From: Linyphia triangularis
Taxonomy: Eukaryota > Arthropoda > Arachnida > Araneae > Linyphiidae
DNA length: 64,000 nt
Assembly: GCA_963978545.1 (NCBI GenBank)
Contig: OZ021724.1
Coordinates: 24,355,933-24,419,932, forward strand
Reading direction: 5' to 3'
Each line of letters begins with the position of its first letter. The first letter of the stretch is position 1. The position numbers and the translations under genes were made by a program. The notes beneath the pieces were generated by a model. It was not told where the DNA came from. It saw nothing but the letters and a program-made list of their open reading frames with translations, and ran no database searches. Below are positions 35,288 to 46,849 of this stretch, one piece after another.

Positions 35288-38265
35288 CTACCTCGGCGAA
35301 GAAAACGAACCTGAAATATAAAATTATTCATTTCTGTTTTCATTAAGATTACATTAAAATTTAAAAATCAAATTATTGCATCAAACTTTTTCTAGTCTTT
35401 AGCTCTTTTTATTTTATCCAAACTCTTTTTGTTACGGAACTGGAATTTGTTATCAATAAAAGAAATCATGCAGTGCAGCATTTACTGCCCATTAAAAAAA
35501 AAAAAAAAAATTGCAAAATGAAAAACACAATTTTGCACAAAAGCATAAGATTATTAACATTTTGTTAAATTGTTATATCAGAAAACATTTTCTACTAACA
35601 TTTAAGAAAATAATTTTAAACTGGTATTTAAATTTCAATTGTATATACTGAGCTTGTATGAATTTAATTTATATAAAGTTCTCTGCAAATACGTTTGCAC
35701 CAACCTCAACCAAGCACACAAAAAAACTATCAATCACGAAATAAATGCTAATTCTGTTTTTTTTTATAAACTCGTTCATTTTTCTTTAGCCGTTTAAAAT
35801 TGTAATAAATAATTTATAAGAGAGAAAAATCTCTTTTAAACTGTTAAATTAACCACCAAATAAAATCAAAATAAATAGTAAAAAGTGTTGTTGAAAAGTC
35901 TGTGATAAAATACACTGTTGCACTTGAAAAGTTATAGGAACTAATTTAGAACATAGTGTTTTTGTTGTTTTTTCTACTGAACTAATTTCTCAATTATAAG
36001 CATATGACAAAGGTGATTTGTTCAAAATTGTTTAAAGAAACAGATAATTTTTTTTTTATTTGAAAGACCAGAGATTCTCCATTGCTTATTATATTTTAAA
36101 ATATAAATTATTGTAACATCAAATTGAAATTGCTTGGATCGTTACCTAATTGATTATCATATATTCTTACCTGGTAGAGGAAGTTTTCACGCTTTTTGGT
36201 TCACAAACAAGTTTTTGCTCGTTTTTTTGTGGGATTCCAAAGAAGGGGGATCGTCTTTGAAATGGGCTGGAATATTAGTTCGGCTTTTCTTGGTTAATAA
36301 ATTTTCATCTTCTGAAGAATCACTCCCAATTGAACGAGCAAGCTCAGCTTTATCTTATGCCTGTTAAAATGAATCTAAATAGGAAAATTATGGATATATG
36401 CTATCTCAAACTAGTTGCAAAACTTTATATACAATTTATTTATACAATTAAATATCTTATTTAAAGCACTTTTAATATAACTCACTAAAAAACCAATCTT
36501 CAGTTTGAGAAATTAAAATAGAATATTATTTAAATCTGTTAATAAATATCTGTTATTCATGTCCACCACTTCAAAAATCTACACCATCAAAACTTGAACT
36601 GATAAGTAGATCAATGACTTATGAAACATTATTTGTGATACCTTGAATTATTTGTATATACTCTATACAAAAATTGTAATTTAATTACTGTATGTACAAT
36701 AGATTTTAAAATTAAATGTTTGCCATGTTATACTTGAGGGCATATATTCTTTAATCATGTTCATTCCCCCCTTCCCCATTTGTTGCAAACTACCAAAGAC
36801 AACTTTTGTCTGAGATGAACCAAGATGAAGGAATTACTTCTACGGGTTCTCCATTTCCATCAATGAACCCTACAACAGTATATTTCTTTATTTTAAACTG
36901 AACAGAATAACAAATTAACTATTGAAAGGCCATACTGGCATTTTACTGCCAAGGGAAGGAAGGCTACAACTATTACACTTTTCATTCCAAGACAGAAAAT
37001 AGCACTAACAATAATACTTGATTACAATATTTGATGTTTACTTTTCAAATGGAAAGTCTTTTCTTTAAACGAACAAAACATTTTTATTTTATAAAAACAA
37101 CATCTTTGCATAGTATGTTTAAATTAACACAAATGAAGTTAGGCATTCAAAATATATTTTTGTAGATATTTCAAAAATTTCCATTCATTGCTCTTTTCTG
37201 AGAAATCAATAATTGCACAAGACAGACCTTTTAAATAGGAGAATGTACATATACAGTAAAACCCTGTTAACGCTAAGTCGATCTGGCCACTGAAATTGTT
37301 CGCTTTAACCGAATTTTGTGTTAAATAAATTAACGTTAAGTTTTAAGTACGGAGAACTGCTTTTCCTTTGCATTAAATGTGATTTTATGCTAAGCAATTT
37401 TGCGTTAACAGGGTTTGCTGTATTTTTTCAAAAATAGGAGGCATAATAACATTAGTTATACATATTGTTAAAATTGACATTTTCTAGAACATTTACTTTT
37501 TATGCCAAGCGGTTGATTGAGATAATGCACCCTATTCCACACCACCTTTGAGATTGAGTAATAGACGTGTTTTAATTTAATGTGGTTTCCTCAATATGCC
37601 CAATTCACAATATATTCTATTAACAGAGCTAATCATGGAGCTTGGATATTGAATTTTATAAGCAATATAAACTAACGATAACAAATATGATAAATAGGAA
37701 GACAAACTAGAATGTAACATGTAGTATAAGTATATTTCAATGATGAGCATAATTTGAAACAAGCAATGGAGGGGTAGGGGGGAATGGCTAAATGAGTATT
37801 AGTTTGCATCCGTGTATGGATGAGATAAAAGCTGAAAATCTTGTTTATATTTTAAACAGCAGCATTAAATAAATAATTGAAACCAACTCGATTCCTAATC
37901 AAGTTTAATGTGAATATCAATCACCTTTGTCAACATCGCTTTTGTAGATCAAACCAAGTCGGCAATCAAGTATCGTTGAAATTAACTAAAACCAACTTAA
38001 ACCAATAATGTAATACGTAGATACCCCATGAAATCGACAAATTATTGTGACAACACTTACCAGTAATAAGTTTTCGATCCAATTTTAATGTTACTAATGA
38101 CCGTCGCGCCGGCGACATAACATAAATAAACTTAGTAAACACACATCCGGGCACTTCAGTTCCTTCAGCCACTCGGTGGCGATTCTTTTTGAGAAATTCT
38201 GCGCATCGTTTTAATATCGCATTCGGCCAGTTTTGGCCGTAAGTCGAGATCGTTCCAAAATACAT
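35288..38265 (-). pseudogene. Multi-exon gene inside the 5-kb element (DUF4806-type N-terminus), broken
   Basis: Four exon candidates on the minus strand. A: 38265-38061, ATG to a GTAAGT donor, 68 codons. B: 36897-36794, after TTCAG, encoding KYTVVGFIDGNGE, VEVIPSSW and KSCLW up to a GTAGTT donor. C: 36360-36171, after AACAG, with DKAELARS, a Ser/Asp/Glu stretch (SDSSEDEN) and KKSR, to a GTAAGA donor. D: 35310-35288, after TTTCAG, ending in TAG, followed by AATAAA sites at ~35235-35260. Exon B resembles the N-terminal domain of arthropod proteins with a C-terminal DUF4806, as does the Y-x-K-A...SD pattern of exon C. Exon C has TAA in place of a Tyr codon and a TGA near its end. No C-terminal domain is present. 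Coordinates of exons are firm to a few bases; family call is from memory. Confidence 0.45.
37252..37422 (+). mobile_element. pogo/Tigger-like MITE, copy 2
   Basis: TA-flanked. Starts CAGTAAAACCCTGTTAAC, ends GTTAACAGGGTTTGCTG. Aligns along its length with the reverse complement of 19228-19401. It sits inside the 5-kb element. Confidence 0.8.
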
Positions 38266-38515
38266 GATTTTTTAAAAAATGCTTAAAACCGTGGCAAAAA
38301 TATCACAAAACATATTAATGCAAACCTTCCTTTCTTATACATAAAATATTTGAATTTTAAAACTGTCGATCAACCTTTCAAACTTTTGAGTATCGTCTAT
38401 CCAATATTGGGCGAGATTGGGCAATATCGGCATCGAACGGCCGATTTTGCGCCATTCCACATCGGGATTGGCCAATGTAGGGCTGATATTGGCCAATACT
38501 GCTGTGCTACTTGGG

Positions 38516-38690
38516 CACCCTTTCATATGCAAAATCATAAAAGTCTTTTGATAATGTCAAACAAAATTACTTTCTTAAATTATAAAATTTAATTTATCCT
38601 TAACAGTATAAAGTGAGTTCCATATTACCTTTTAACTTCTTTTCAAAATATTCAGGATCATAGCCAAACACGTTTTTAAATATTGCTATG
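38516..38690 (+). repeat. Right flank of the 5-kb insertion; duplicated at 40158-40310
   Basis: CACCCTTTCATATGCAAAAT and the following 150 bp (CAAACAAAATTACTTTC, GTGAGTTCCAT) align with 40156-40310. Confidence 0.8.
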
Positions 38691-39919
38691 CTCCAATCTC
38701 TCTCTCAAGATTCATACTCGCCTACCATGCGAAATGTCACCGGATCGAGCAATATTTGGTGCTCTGTAGTCTGTTTTCAGATTGAATAAACACTTTAGAA
38801 ATTTTGACTGGTAATCTGGCGTCGAATGTTGAGCTATTTCCTGATAGTTTTTCGAGGTTTCTCTTATTTAAGATGCAAATGAAGTCCATTTTTCTCTTAA
38901 AAGACCATCTGGCCTATGTTCCCTGCTTGGTAAACAAATTAATCAGAATCTAAAGTTGTCCCGGTGCATTATCTTGCAGTTACATTCTGTATTAGTCTTT
39001 TTTTTTTCCCCTTTATTTTTAATATGAGTATTTGTGTGTTGACGGTTTAAGATGGGTTTTGAGTACATTTTCTTAATTTAAGTTCTCTGTAAATCATATT
39101 TGTAAGAAAAAACATACAGTTATGTCAAACCAGTCTCAAAACTTATATTAAAGTACAGGTTGGGTATAATTAAAATCCATCTATTTAAAGAATTTTTGCA
39201 ACTAAAGGAAAATATAAAACTTTAAGGTAAAAAGGGCTTATATGGATGTTAGCTTTACATGCTATTCTATATAAATGAAATATTAAAACAAAATGAAATC
39301 AATCCAATGAAGTTTTAAATATATTGTTGTTCTTAAAGCGTAATTATCAAAAATCTGAATAGTTATTTCTTTAAGTTTTTCATTTCAAAATTTTTATGAT
39401 AATGTTTATAAAATGTTTCCAGATTTTCCCTGCAGTACTAACACAAAATTTCAAAAAGATTTACTAATTTCTACAGACTGTTGACTGATCTAAACAACAC
39501 CAGTTTAACATGGCCCGCCTTCACATAAAAAACTTTCGATGCTGTCATAAATAAAGCACACATACCGTTTGGTATTAGCAATCCTTTAACCAAATCAGAA
39601 TTATATTAATATTTTAAAAGAAATTTATTCTGGATTAATATAGAAAATCTTTGTAGATTTTGATACTAATATTGTTGATGCGTATTTAACCAATAAAAAG
39701 AAAAGGAAGTTTACATGATAAATAAGAAAAGAAAAAAAATCTTGTGAGAGCCATAATAAAAACTATCTTGTATTCGAAAATAATTTTTTTATTAAAAAAC
39801 ACATACATTGAGGTCAACGCACTCACTCTTTTTTTTTACTCTAAAGTTCAAATATATATTAATTTAGTTAAAGCAGTCTTAGTGAATCAATATGTGTAGT
39901 GTTAAGGTAACTAAACCTT

Positions 39920-39920
<1 letters not shown>
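38690..39920. other. hAT 1 interior without clear gene
   Basis: 38640-38940 has codon-like runs on the minus strand (possible transposase remnant), too broken to call. The rest is AT-rich. Confidence 0.35.

Positions 39921-39922
<2 letters not shown>

Positions 39923-39990
<68 letters not shown>
39923..39990. repeat. (AT)n microsatellite followed by poly-T
   Basis: About 35 bp of AT alternation then about 34 T. Confidence 0.9.
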
Positions 39991-39997
<7 letters not shown>

Positions 39998-39999
39998 AT

Positions 40000-40310
40000 T
40001 ACTTATTTCACAAAATGTGATATTTCATTAACAATATTTGTTTATATGGTTTTTTTTTCCGAAAAATGTTTAAATATTTCATTTTTGTCCGAATGATTCG
40101 AAGTATTTCATTCTTATAAAAATTAACTAATTTTGCTGGAATAAGCATTGTATCTGCACCCTTTCATATGCAAAATCATAAAAACCCTTTAACAATGTCA
40201 AACAAAATTACTTTCTTAAATTACAAAAAAGTCATTTATCCTTAAAAGTGAGTTCCATGTTGCTATGTACTTCTTTTCAAAATATTGAGAATCATAGTCA
40301 AACACGCTTT
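40000..40310 (+). repeat. Paralogous empty site of the 5-kb insertion
   Basis: 40040-40158 matches the left flank and 40156-40310 the right flank of the 5-kb element with nothing between them. Confidence 0.8.
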
Positions 40311-40312
40311 TA

Positions 40313-40830
40313 CTTTCAATTACCCATATGTTTACATAGGGCAATGAAAGTGTACAGCAGTCAGTAAAAAAAAATCGATCCCCCTCCCCCCCTTACCATT
40401 TTCTTAGGTTTTAAAAAATACTGATTACAAAAAAGTAGTCTAGTTAAAATGTCTACGTGGTAAGCATAACTCCTAAACGAATTGACGTACAGTATTCAAA
40501 TTTGGTGTACGGGTTAGTGGTATGGGACCTACGATTAAGGTTGCGCATTCGCATAAGGGTGAAATCAAGAATCTAATGCCTCTTAAGGAGTTTTAATCGT
40601 CCCCACATCTGGAATTCCCGTAGAAATCTGATAAAAGCGTAAAAATTTGAAAAACGAGTGTCTTTAACACAGAGCTCTTTGTCCTTGAGCATCGTCCATC
40701 AACGATTGATATTTTTCTGTTTTTCGCACAAGAAAGGACAGAGTAATGTCGATTGAATATCATCACCAATTTCGCCGTTTCGGAGTTTTTTCTTATCCCA
40801 TGTAAAAATTATTGCCAAAAATAACTCCAA
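40313..40830 (-). repeat. Hairpin-ended dispersed repeat R2
   Basis: The terminal hairpin CTTTCAATTACCCATATGT / ACATAGGGCAATGAAAG is at 40313-40350. The body shares CGGGTTAGTGGTA, CCCCACATCTGGAATTCCCG and GAAAAACGAGTG with the copy at 54437-55090, and inverted with 46850-47480. Confidence 0.75.
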
Positions 40831-41659
40831 ATTCTCCATTTTCATTTAAATGAAGAAAAATATGGAAACAGTAAATCATACCATATCAAATTTGAATACA
40901 ATGATAAATATTATAGTGTACAGTTATAGTGTATAGTCTCAAGTTTATGTAACTTATATTTTAATTTACTAATGTGATGCCAAACTGAGTTGAAAAGCCT
41001 TATTTAACTTCTGAAATTATTAAATCCTTATAAATAAAGAGTTTTGCGTACCTGCATTGTTGTCTAAAGTTGTTAAAAGATCTGCCGTCTTTTTCTGCAT
41101 TAAATGATTTATGATGTTGAATATATTGGTAAATTAACTTGTATAAAAAGTTGAATTTTCAGGGTTGTTGAACTTTTTACACTTCACCTGATCTGCATAA
41201 GATATTTTTTTGCGCTCTTAAATACTTTCCTCTACTAAAAAATACTAAATCTTTATAATTTTATTTTGTATTACATTTTCGGGGTAATTTTTTATATGGG
41301 GCGCAAAAGAGAGTAGTTAAATCCTCTAATTTTTTTCTTTCATTGAACCCTTGATGATACCCCTCCCCCCTGTCCCCCAAGTTGACAAACTATCACCAAC
41401 ACTCATGGTAAATACTCATGGTCATAATCGCACCCCCCTTGATTGACCTCTAAATCCGCCCCTGGGTTGTAGAAAGGCCGGTCTCAAGTGCTCCATAATA
41501 TGTAAAAACTGTCATGGACAAACCTGTGACAATACAGCGAACATCATAATTGATGACAACGATGAAGACGACCCAACATAACTCTTAATTCAAGAAGTAG
41601 CGGAGGAACTAGCCGAGCCTTCGTGGCTAAACGAAACTAAATTTAAGAATTTTTAAGTT

Positions 41660-43250
41660 TTCTAAATTGTAAGTTTTATTGATATTACTATTATTATATA
41701 TAGATATATACATTTTTATAATATTTATATTTTTTGATTTATAATACTATTATTTTAATACCTATATTGTTTTATTTTTTATTAAACTTGTCAGGCTTTG
41801 CAGGAAGAAACTGTTTTTAATATTAGATCTTACCAAGTAGCTCTTTTGTTATTAGTCCTATAAAATAACTTTGTATTTAAAACGTAGCAAATTTAGGGTT
41901 CTACAATTTTTATGATATACTTTTATGGATATCATCTAAAAACTCGACAAGAATCTTAAAATGGTATTTTTACGAAAGAGTTTTTGCTTTGATGCTTTTC
42001 ATACAATTTGTTTTTCATACAGTAGTTCTACTAAACAAATTTTGCACATACATTAGTGGTAGAAAATTTAATACTCTACAACCTAAAATATAATTTTTTC
42101 CCCCTATAAAATGCAGTGGAAAAAGGATATGATCGGTATACTAAAAAAAATTCAAAATTTCAGAATTCAGAAGGTTTTTGGTGCACCATGGCGAAAATGA
42201 TAAATTGATATTACCGTTATTGTATATAGATATATACATTATTTAACATATTTCCACTTTTTATTTTACATTATCATTAGTATTATGTAAATATTGTTTG
42301 ATTTTTTTATTAAAATTGTCAGACTATGCAGTAAGAAGCTATTTTTAAACCCCTACCTATACATAATATATTATAGGTTATCATCTCGTAAACCTTCAAA
42401 GAAGAGTAGATCCTTAGTTATTAGTCCTAGATAGTAACTTTTTGTATAAAACTTAGAGAAAATTTATAGATCTACATTTTTTGTTTAATATATTTTCCCC
42501 TACGACTTATTTTTATGAAGATATAATTAAACAACTCGGTAAAAAACTTAAAAAAGCAGCATTTTTACGAAAAAGTTTTTACTTTGATACGACGTAACTC
42601 TTTACATAATAGCTTTACAAAAGCAAATTGTGCACAAAAGTTGTAGAAAATTTAATATTCTACAACTTTTAAACTTAATGTTTGTTTTTAAAATGCATTG
42701 CGAAAGAGTTATGATCTATAAACTGAAAACGTATTTTTTTGTGGGGCACCACGGAAAATACACAAAGCAGAGTAACTCCTTTGTTATTAGTTCTAGAAAA
42801 TAAGTTTATATAGAAAACTTGTAGAAAATTTATTGCTCTACAACTTTTATTCACAAACTTTTTCTCTAAAATGTACTATTATGAAGATATAATCAAAAAA
42901 CTTGACACAAATCTTAAAAAAGTAGCATTTTTACGAAAAAGTTTTGACTTTGATGCGACATAACTATTTACATAATAGGTCTACAAAATAAACTTAATAT
43001 ACAAAAGTTGTAGATAATTTAATATTCTACAACTTTTGTATATAATGTGTGTTTCTAAGATGCATTGGCAAAGAGCTATGACGTATAAACTGAAAAACGG
43101 CTCAGTTTTTGGTGCACCACGGAGAATGCACAAGGGTTAGGAGGTCGAAAACTTGGTTTCTAAAGTACGAGACCAACCTTTATAACATATTAAAAAATCA
43201 GAACTACATAACCTTTTGCAAGGCAAAATGTCTCTATTCCCTGGACTAAA
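41660..43250 (-). repeat. Right long inverted repeat plus an extra diverged unit
   Basis: 42160-43250 is the inverted partner of 10627-11725. 41665-42160 is a more diverged third unit (GTTATTAGTCCTA, ACGAAAGAGTTTTTGC, and an ATATATAGATATATACAT motif repeated at ~42220). This extra unit is not at the left end. Confidence 0.8.
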
Positions 43251-45230
43251 AAGTCATCTGACAAAGCACTAAATTATTTATTTATAACTTCAATTTTCAA
43301 ACAAATAACACGTCGTGCAATTGTAAAGTAAACTATGCGTCAGAAACAGAGACCTCAGGCTTTAATTAGTATATCATTGGTTGCATATAAACGGAGAAAA
43401 GGGGATCACCAAGAGGGGGGGAAAAAAAAAAAAGAAAAAAAAAAAAAAAAACACTGTGAAGAAATTATATATAAGATTATTTAAAAAATAATATTGATAG
43501 ATACGAATTGAAAGAAATCAAAAGTTAAACTAATTACCATTTTTGATATTGAATAAATAGCACAATGGAATTTCCTTTCGACCTTTTCCTCGTGCTATTC
43601 CATGTCAAGGTTCTTAGTGATGTTATTTCCTCTATCTTTTTAAATTTGAATCAATATAACTCTGGAACTGTATATTATAAATGCATAAATATTTTATATG
43701 TATTTTATTTAAATATATTCCTTTAATTTATCCTTTTAAATAATTGATATATATTTAAAAAATTGATTTTATAAAAAAAATTGATGAAATATTATTTGAA
43801 ATTTTAAGGTAAGTATAAACTTTTTACAAAACTCTAATGGTAAATAAGAAAATTGAAAAATACATGTTATTTTAAGAAACTTTGTATAAGAAATTGTTAA
43901 TTCATTTAATTGTTTTGGACTTAGATAAAAAATTAATAGGATGGATAAAAAATTAAATAGGATAAAAAATGAAAATTGACAACATTTTATAAAAATCTCA
44001 GTTAAAAAAAAGGAAAAGCGCTATTTTAATTAAAAATATTATATAATAATAAATATATTATACAAAAAATATTCAGAATGATCACTGTAAATTTGGAGAT
44101 TTTAAATATATGTTTTCTTTATCCTTAACAAGTCACAAAATCAAAACAAGTTTATACATCCTTAACAAGTCACAAAATCAAAAATGTTGGGCATGATGCT
44201 ATTTGAATGTTTACTTTTTGCTCTGTTGCAGAAGTTCAATTACAAGATGACCAATTTCGCTCTTGGCAATAAGAAGAAAATGAAATTTTTTAATTCACCC
44301 TTTTATAGAAATTTTACTATTATATTGTCCCGATTGTATTTTCATACATTACTAGGGGGCTCCACCCCCTTCTCACTAACGCTCGCCAACCCCCGAACGC
44401 CCTCGCATTGCTGCGCAAACCAGGAGATCGTCTTGTAAAAATAATGATTTAATAAGTTATTTTTGTGGAAATAGAGGGAAATCCACACAAATTATTTATA
44501 TTAACTAAAAAGCTCATCCATAAAAAACAAAATCTTACCTTATAAAAAATAATTTTTGCAACAGAAATAAATGTTTAATACCTGATAAACAGACTTTCGA
44601 CTTTTAACTTGGTCTAAACATTTTGACCCTGACAATGAAATATCGAAACAAACTCACCTGATTGGAAAACATGCATTTATGAATTTCCAAACGCATATTA
44701 CAATCGCAAAAAAAGCAAAAAAAAATTTTACGCATTGCTTAAATGTGTCTTACGCAAATGAGAGACGGCTCTATTTTTCTTTTACAATTTTCTTCATGAA
44801 CATTTTGTCAAGAAATCTGTTCTTTCTAATTGAAATAAATAAAACTAAATTGAAATGTCGGTACCTTTGTAATAGTTTAGAAAGGACAACTACAATTTTA
44901 AAATCTTAGGTTAGATTACTCGTATTGTAGGTCTGAACAAAAGTTACTATTTTTAAATACCGATGACTTTGTGAAGAGCGAAGTAATGGAAATACTTTTA
45001 TAACTAAGAAAATTGAATTGCTCTCGTCTCTGAAAAGAACGTATCTTCGATTTGGCTTGAACATTGCAAAGCCAACTAAAAGAAACAGCTTCGATTTGAT
45101 TTTTTTGTTGTTGTTGTTGCTAAAGTTATGCTATATTATATCAAATAAACTAAAATTAAGTAACAATGTAAGTAACAGTCACATTCACATGCCTATTGTT
45201 CCGTACTCGAATACTGGATGTGCGAGTAAT
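43251..45230. other. No gene recognised
   Basis: AT-rich, with purine runs at 43420-43450. 44352-44425 is a GC-rich patch (GGGGGCTCCACCCCC, then CGCTCGCCAACCCCC), likely a small hairpin or transposon terminus. Confidence 0.4.
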
Positions 45231-45234
45231 ACCA

Positions 45235-45269
45235 TTTTCCTTCTTAATAAATATTTTATATTAGCTTCG

Positions 45270-45320
<51 letters not shown>

Positions 45321-45870
45321 TGTGTGTCGGGCAAATATGTGGAAGCGTAACTAACCCACTTGCCGTCATCCAATCGGACTGACATATGGCAGATAGGCTC
45401 GATGTCCTTGACAATGCATTCTATCAAGTTTTCGGGGCTATCACTGTTCCTAAAAGGTGGCTTTTTGGGATACTAATAAACCAACTTGCCGTCATCCAAT
45501 CGCTCTGAAATTTGACACATTGATGACACTGTCCCTAAAAGGTCGCTTTTACACACGCTTCAATTAGCATTTCGAAATACGAATAAATTATCATCATTTA
45601 ATCGCTCTTAAATTCGACAGATAGATTCTTTGTATACATAAAAATGCATTATATGGTTTTGGTCTATGTTACTGTTAATTAAAAGCCTCTTTTACACACG
45701 GTTCTATTATCGTTTCTGAATACGGAGAAACAAACTTACTAGGATAAAATCGCGCTGAAATTTGTTAGATGTATTCTTTGTAGATAAGATTGCATTCTAT
45801 CAAGTTTTGGAGACTGTCCCTTCTGTCACTAAAAAGGCCGCTTTCACATAAGCTTCGATTGGTACCATCT
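45235..45870. repeat. ~150-bp tandem repeat, about four diverged units
   Basis: Units share ACTTGCCGTCATCCAATCG, TGAAATTTG, CATTCTATCAAGTTTT, CCTAAAAGG(C/T)CGCTTTTACA and CGCTTCGATT. The first unit contains the GT microsatellite. Confidence 0.75.
45271..45327. repeat. (GT)n microsatellite
   Basis: About 57 bp of TG with a short CGCG break. It directly follows GCTTCGAT of the ~150-bp repeat unit. Confidence 0.95.
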
Positions 45871-46849
45871 ATTTTATAAACAATTAATATTTAAAAATAT
45901 TTTATGAAATTGTACTTGTTTCTTTTTCCCCCCCTTATAAACTGCTTTTTTTTTTTAAGTTAAAAAGTCAGCAGGGCATAAATGCACCCCCTTTTTTAAC
46001 CTCCTGCTAGTGCCATCATAGACGTAACGATGGGGGGTGGGTTCAACCCCACGTAACGATGGGGGTGGGTTCAACAGCCCCCCCCCCCCCCTGTTAGGTT
46101 GAGAAAAAGAGAGAGAGAGAAAATATACTGCATTTTTCCCAAAACCAACTCCTTGTTGATTATTACTCAAATTATCCATTAAATTTTATTATTGGGATTA
46201 TTCAGTTATCAGTGTTTTACTAAGGTAATCAAAAGCTATACTAAATTGCAAGACTATATATGGATTTTTCACCAGAAGAGCAAACTTGCCATTTAATGTA
46301 CCATTCAGGACAGTAACAGGAGGTGGGGTACCGACAGGACACCCCCCCCCCCGCCACCTCGAAATTGTGTGAAATCTTGTTTCACCTCTTCCACTCCCTC
46401 CCCCTCCTTTTTTCCCCCGTATAACTTGTTATAAGTATTTACGTTAAAAATTAATCAGGTTATAGATGTTATATGAGTTTGAGTCTCTTGATTCTGCAAA
46501 AATTACAAATGAAAAAATCTGCTTTATGATGGAGGATTAATTAGGACTTCGACCATACCCCCCCCCCCCCCTACCTCCTCATCGAAAAAATCATGGTTTC
46601 GGGCTTGGTACCTTTTGATCATAACTACGCACTACACACGTCAGAGACTTGAGAAATGGACTTCTTTTGTAGAAAGAATAAGTTCTGAGTGGACATTGAG
46701 CTGAATCGAATACCCAAACACTAAGCAATAACTGAATGCAAACTAGGCGAGTTGAGCATCGCACAACTTTCAATTACACTATAATGCTGGTCACTACATT
46801 TAAATTTAACGTGGTACAGTGAGGTTATCGTTTTTAGTTATTTGAAAAA
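45871..46849. other. No gene; poly-C/poly-G tracts and a small dispersed repeat
   Basis: Homopolymer C tracts at about 46078-46092, 46341-46352 and 46557-46570. 46020-46085 has two GTAACGATGGGG(G)GTGGGTTCAA units. 46750-46815 (CATCGCACAACTTTCAATTACAC) matches 6085-6140. Confidence 0.5.

Larger units (their letters stand above)
33546..38515 (-). mobile_element. 5-kb DNA element with CCCA(A/G)GTAGCACAGCAG termini
   Basis: The left end CCCAGGTAGCACAGCAGTAT pairs with the inverted right end (reverse complement CCCAAGTAGCACAGCAGTAT). The uninterrupted target exists at 40152-40165 (TGCACCCTTTCATATGC), so the insertion is proven. Target duplication is ambiguous: CA if termini start CCC, up to GCACCC otherwise. 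Subterminal GGCCAATAT and GGCCGAT motifs are repeated at both ends. It carries a multi-exon minus-strand gene (35288-38265). Superfamily unknown. Confidence 0.8.
29936..41472. mobile_element. hAT element 1 with 8-bp TSD GGTTGTAG
   Basis: Termini CAGGAGCGGATTTAG (29944) and CTAAATCCGCCCCTG (ends 41464) are inverted. GGTTGTAG is duplicated exactly at 29936-29943 and 41465-41472. CAGGG-like termini and an 8-bp TSD define hAT. Removing it restores the host frame. It has no transposase of its own that I can see. It is inflated by hAT 2 (30799-33022), the 5-kb element (33546-38515), an internal duplication and an R2 repeat. Confidence 0.92.
29423..41656 (+). pseudogene. Transposon-associated Cys-rich protein gene, split by an 11.5-kb hAT insertion
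   Basis: The frame is convincing from about 29552 (after TTACAG) and open from 29423. It contains LRYKQFSK, PPTQEAATHH, YPQVKTWMG, a GWK motif and LLPITTT, then a Cys-rich end, CTKACGC. At codon TGT-AG the hAT (29944-41464) interrupts; after the 8-bp duplication the same frame resumes (CRKAGLKCS, then CKNCHGQTCDN) with an acidic tail. I know this arrangement (PPT..AA..H, W..W, C-x-C..C..C) from uncharacterised, transposon-linked proteins in arthropods and cnidarians, but no function. A TGA near 29661 and a TAA at 41578-41580 also break it; the latter is followed by 25 open codons to 41656. It belongs to the outer element. Confidence 0.7.
10627..43250. mobile_element. Outer DNA element with ~1.1-kb inverted terminal repeats, heavily nested
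   Basis: 10627-11725 and the reverse complement of 42160-43250 align along their full length (about 1.1 kb each); both begin TAGTCC(G/A)GGGAATAGAGAC. Removing the two large insertions (11807-29270 and 29944-41464) leaves about 3.6 kb: two arms plus one plus-strand gene (29423-41656) ending just inside the right arm. I cannot assign a superfamily. No convincing TSD: flanks are ...CCAAA on the left and AAAAGTC on the right. The alternative is two unrelated inverted copies of a long repeat. Equal arm lengths and the gene ending at the arm favour one element. Confidence 0.6.

Noticed and set aside
45018..45427. Frames with poly-(Cys-Val) or poly-(His-Thr) runs
   Set aside because: Translations of the GT microsatellite.
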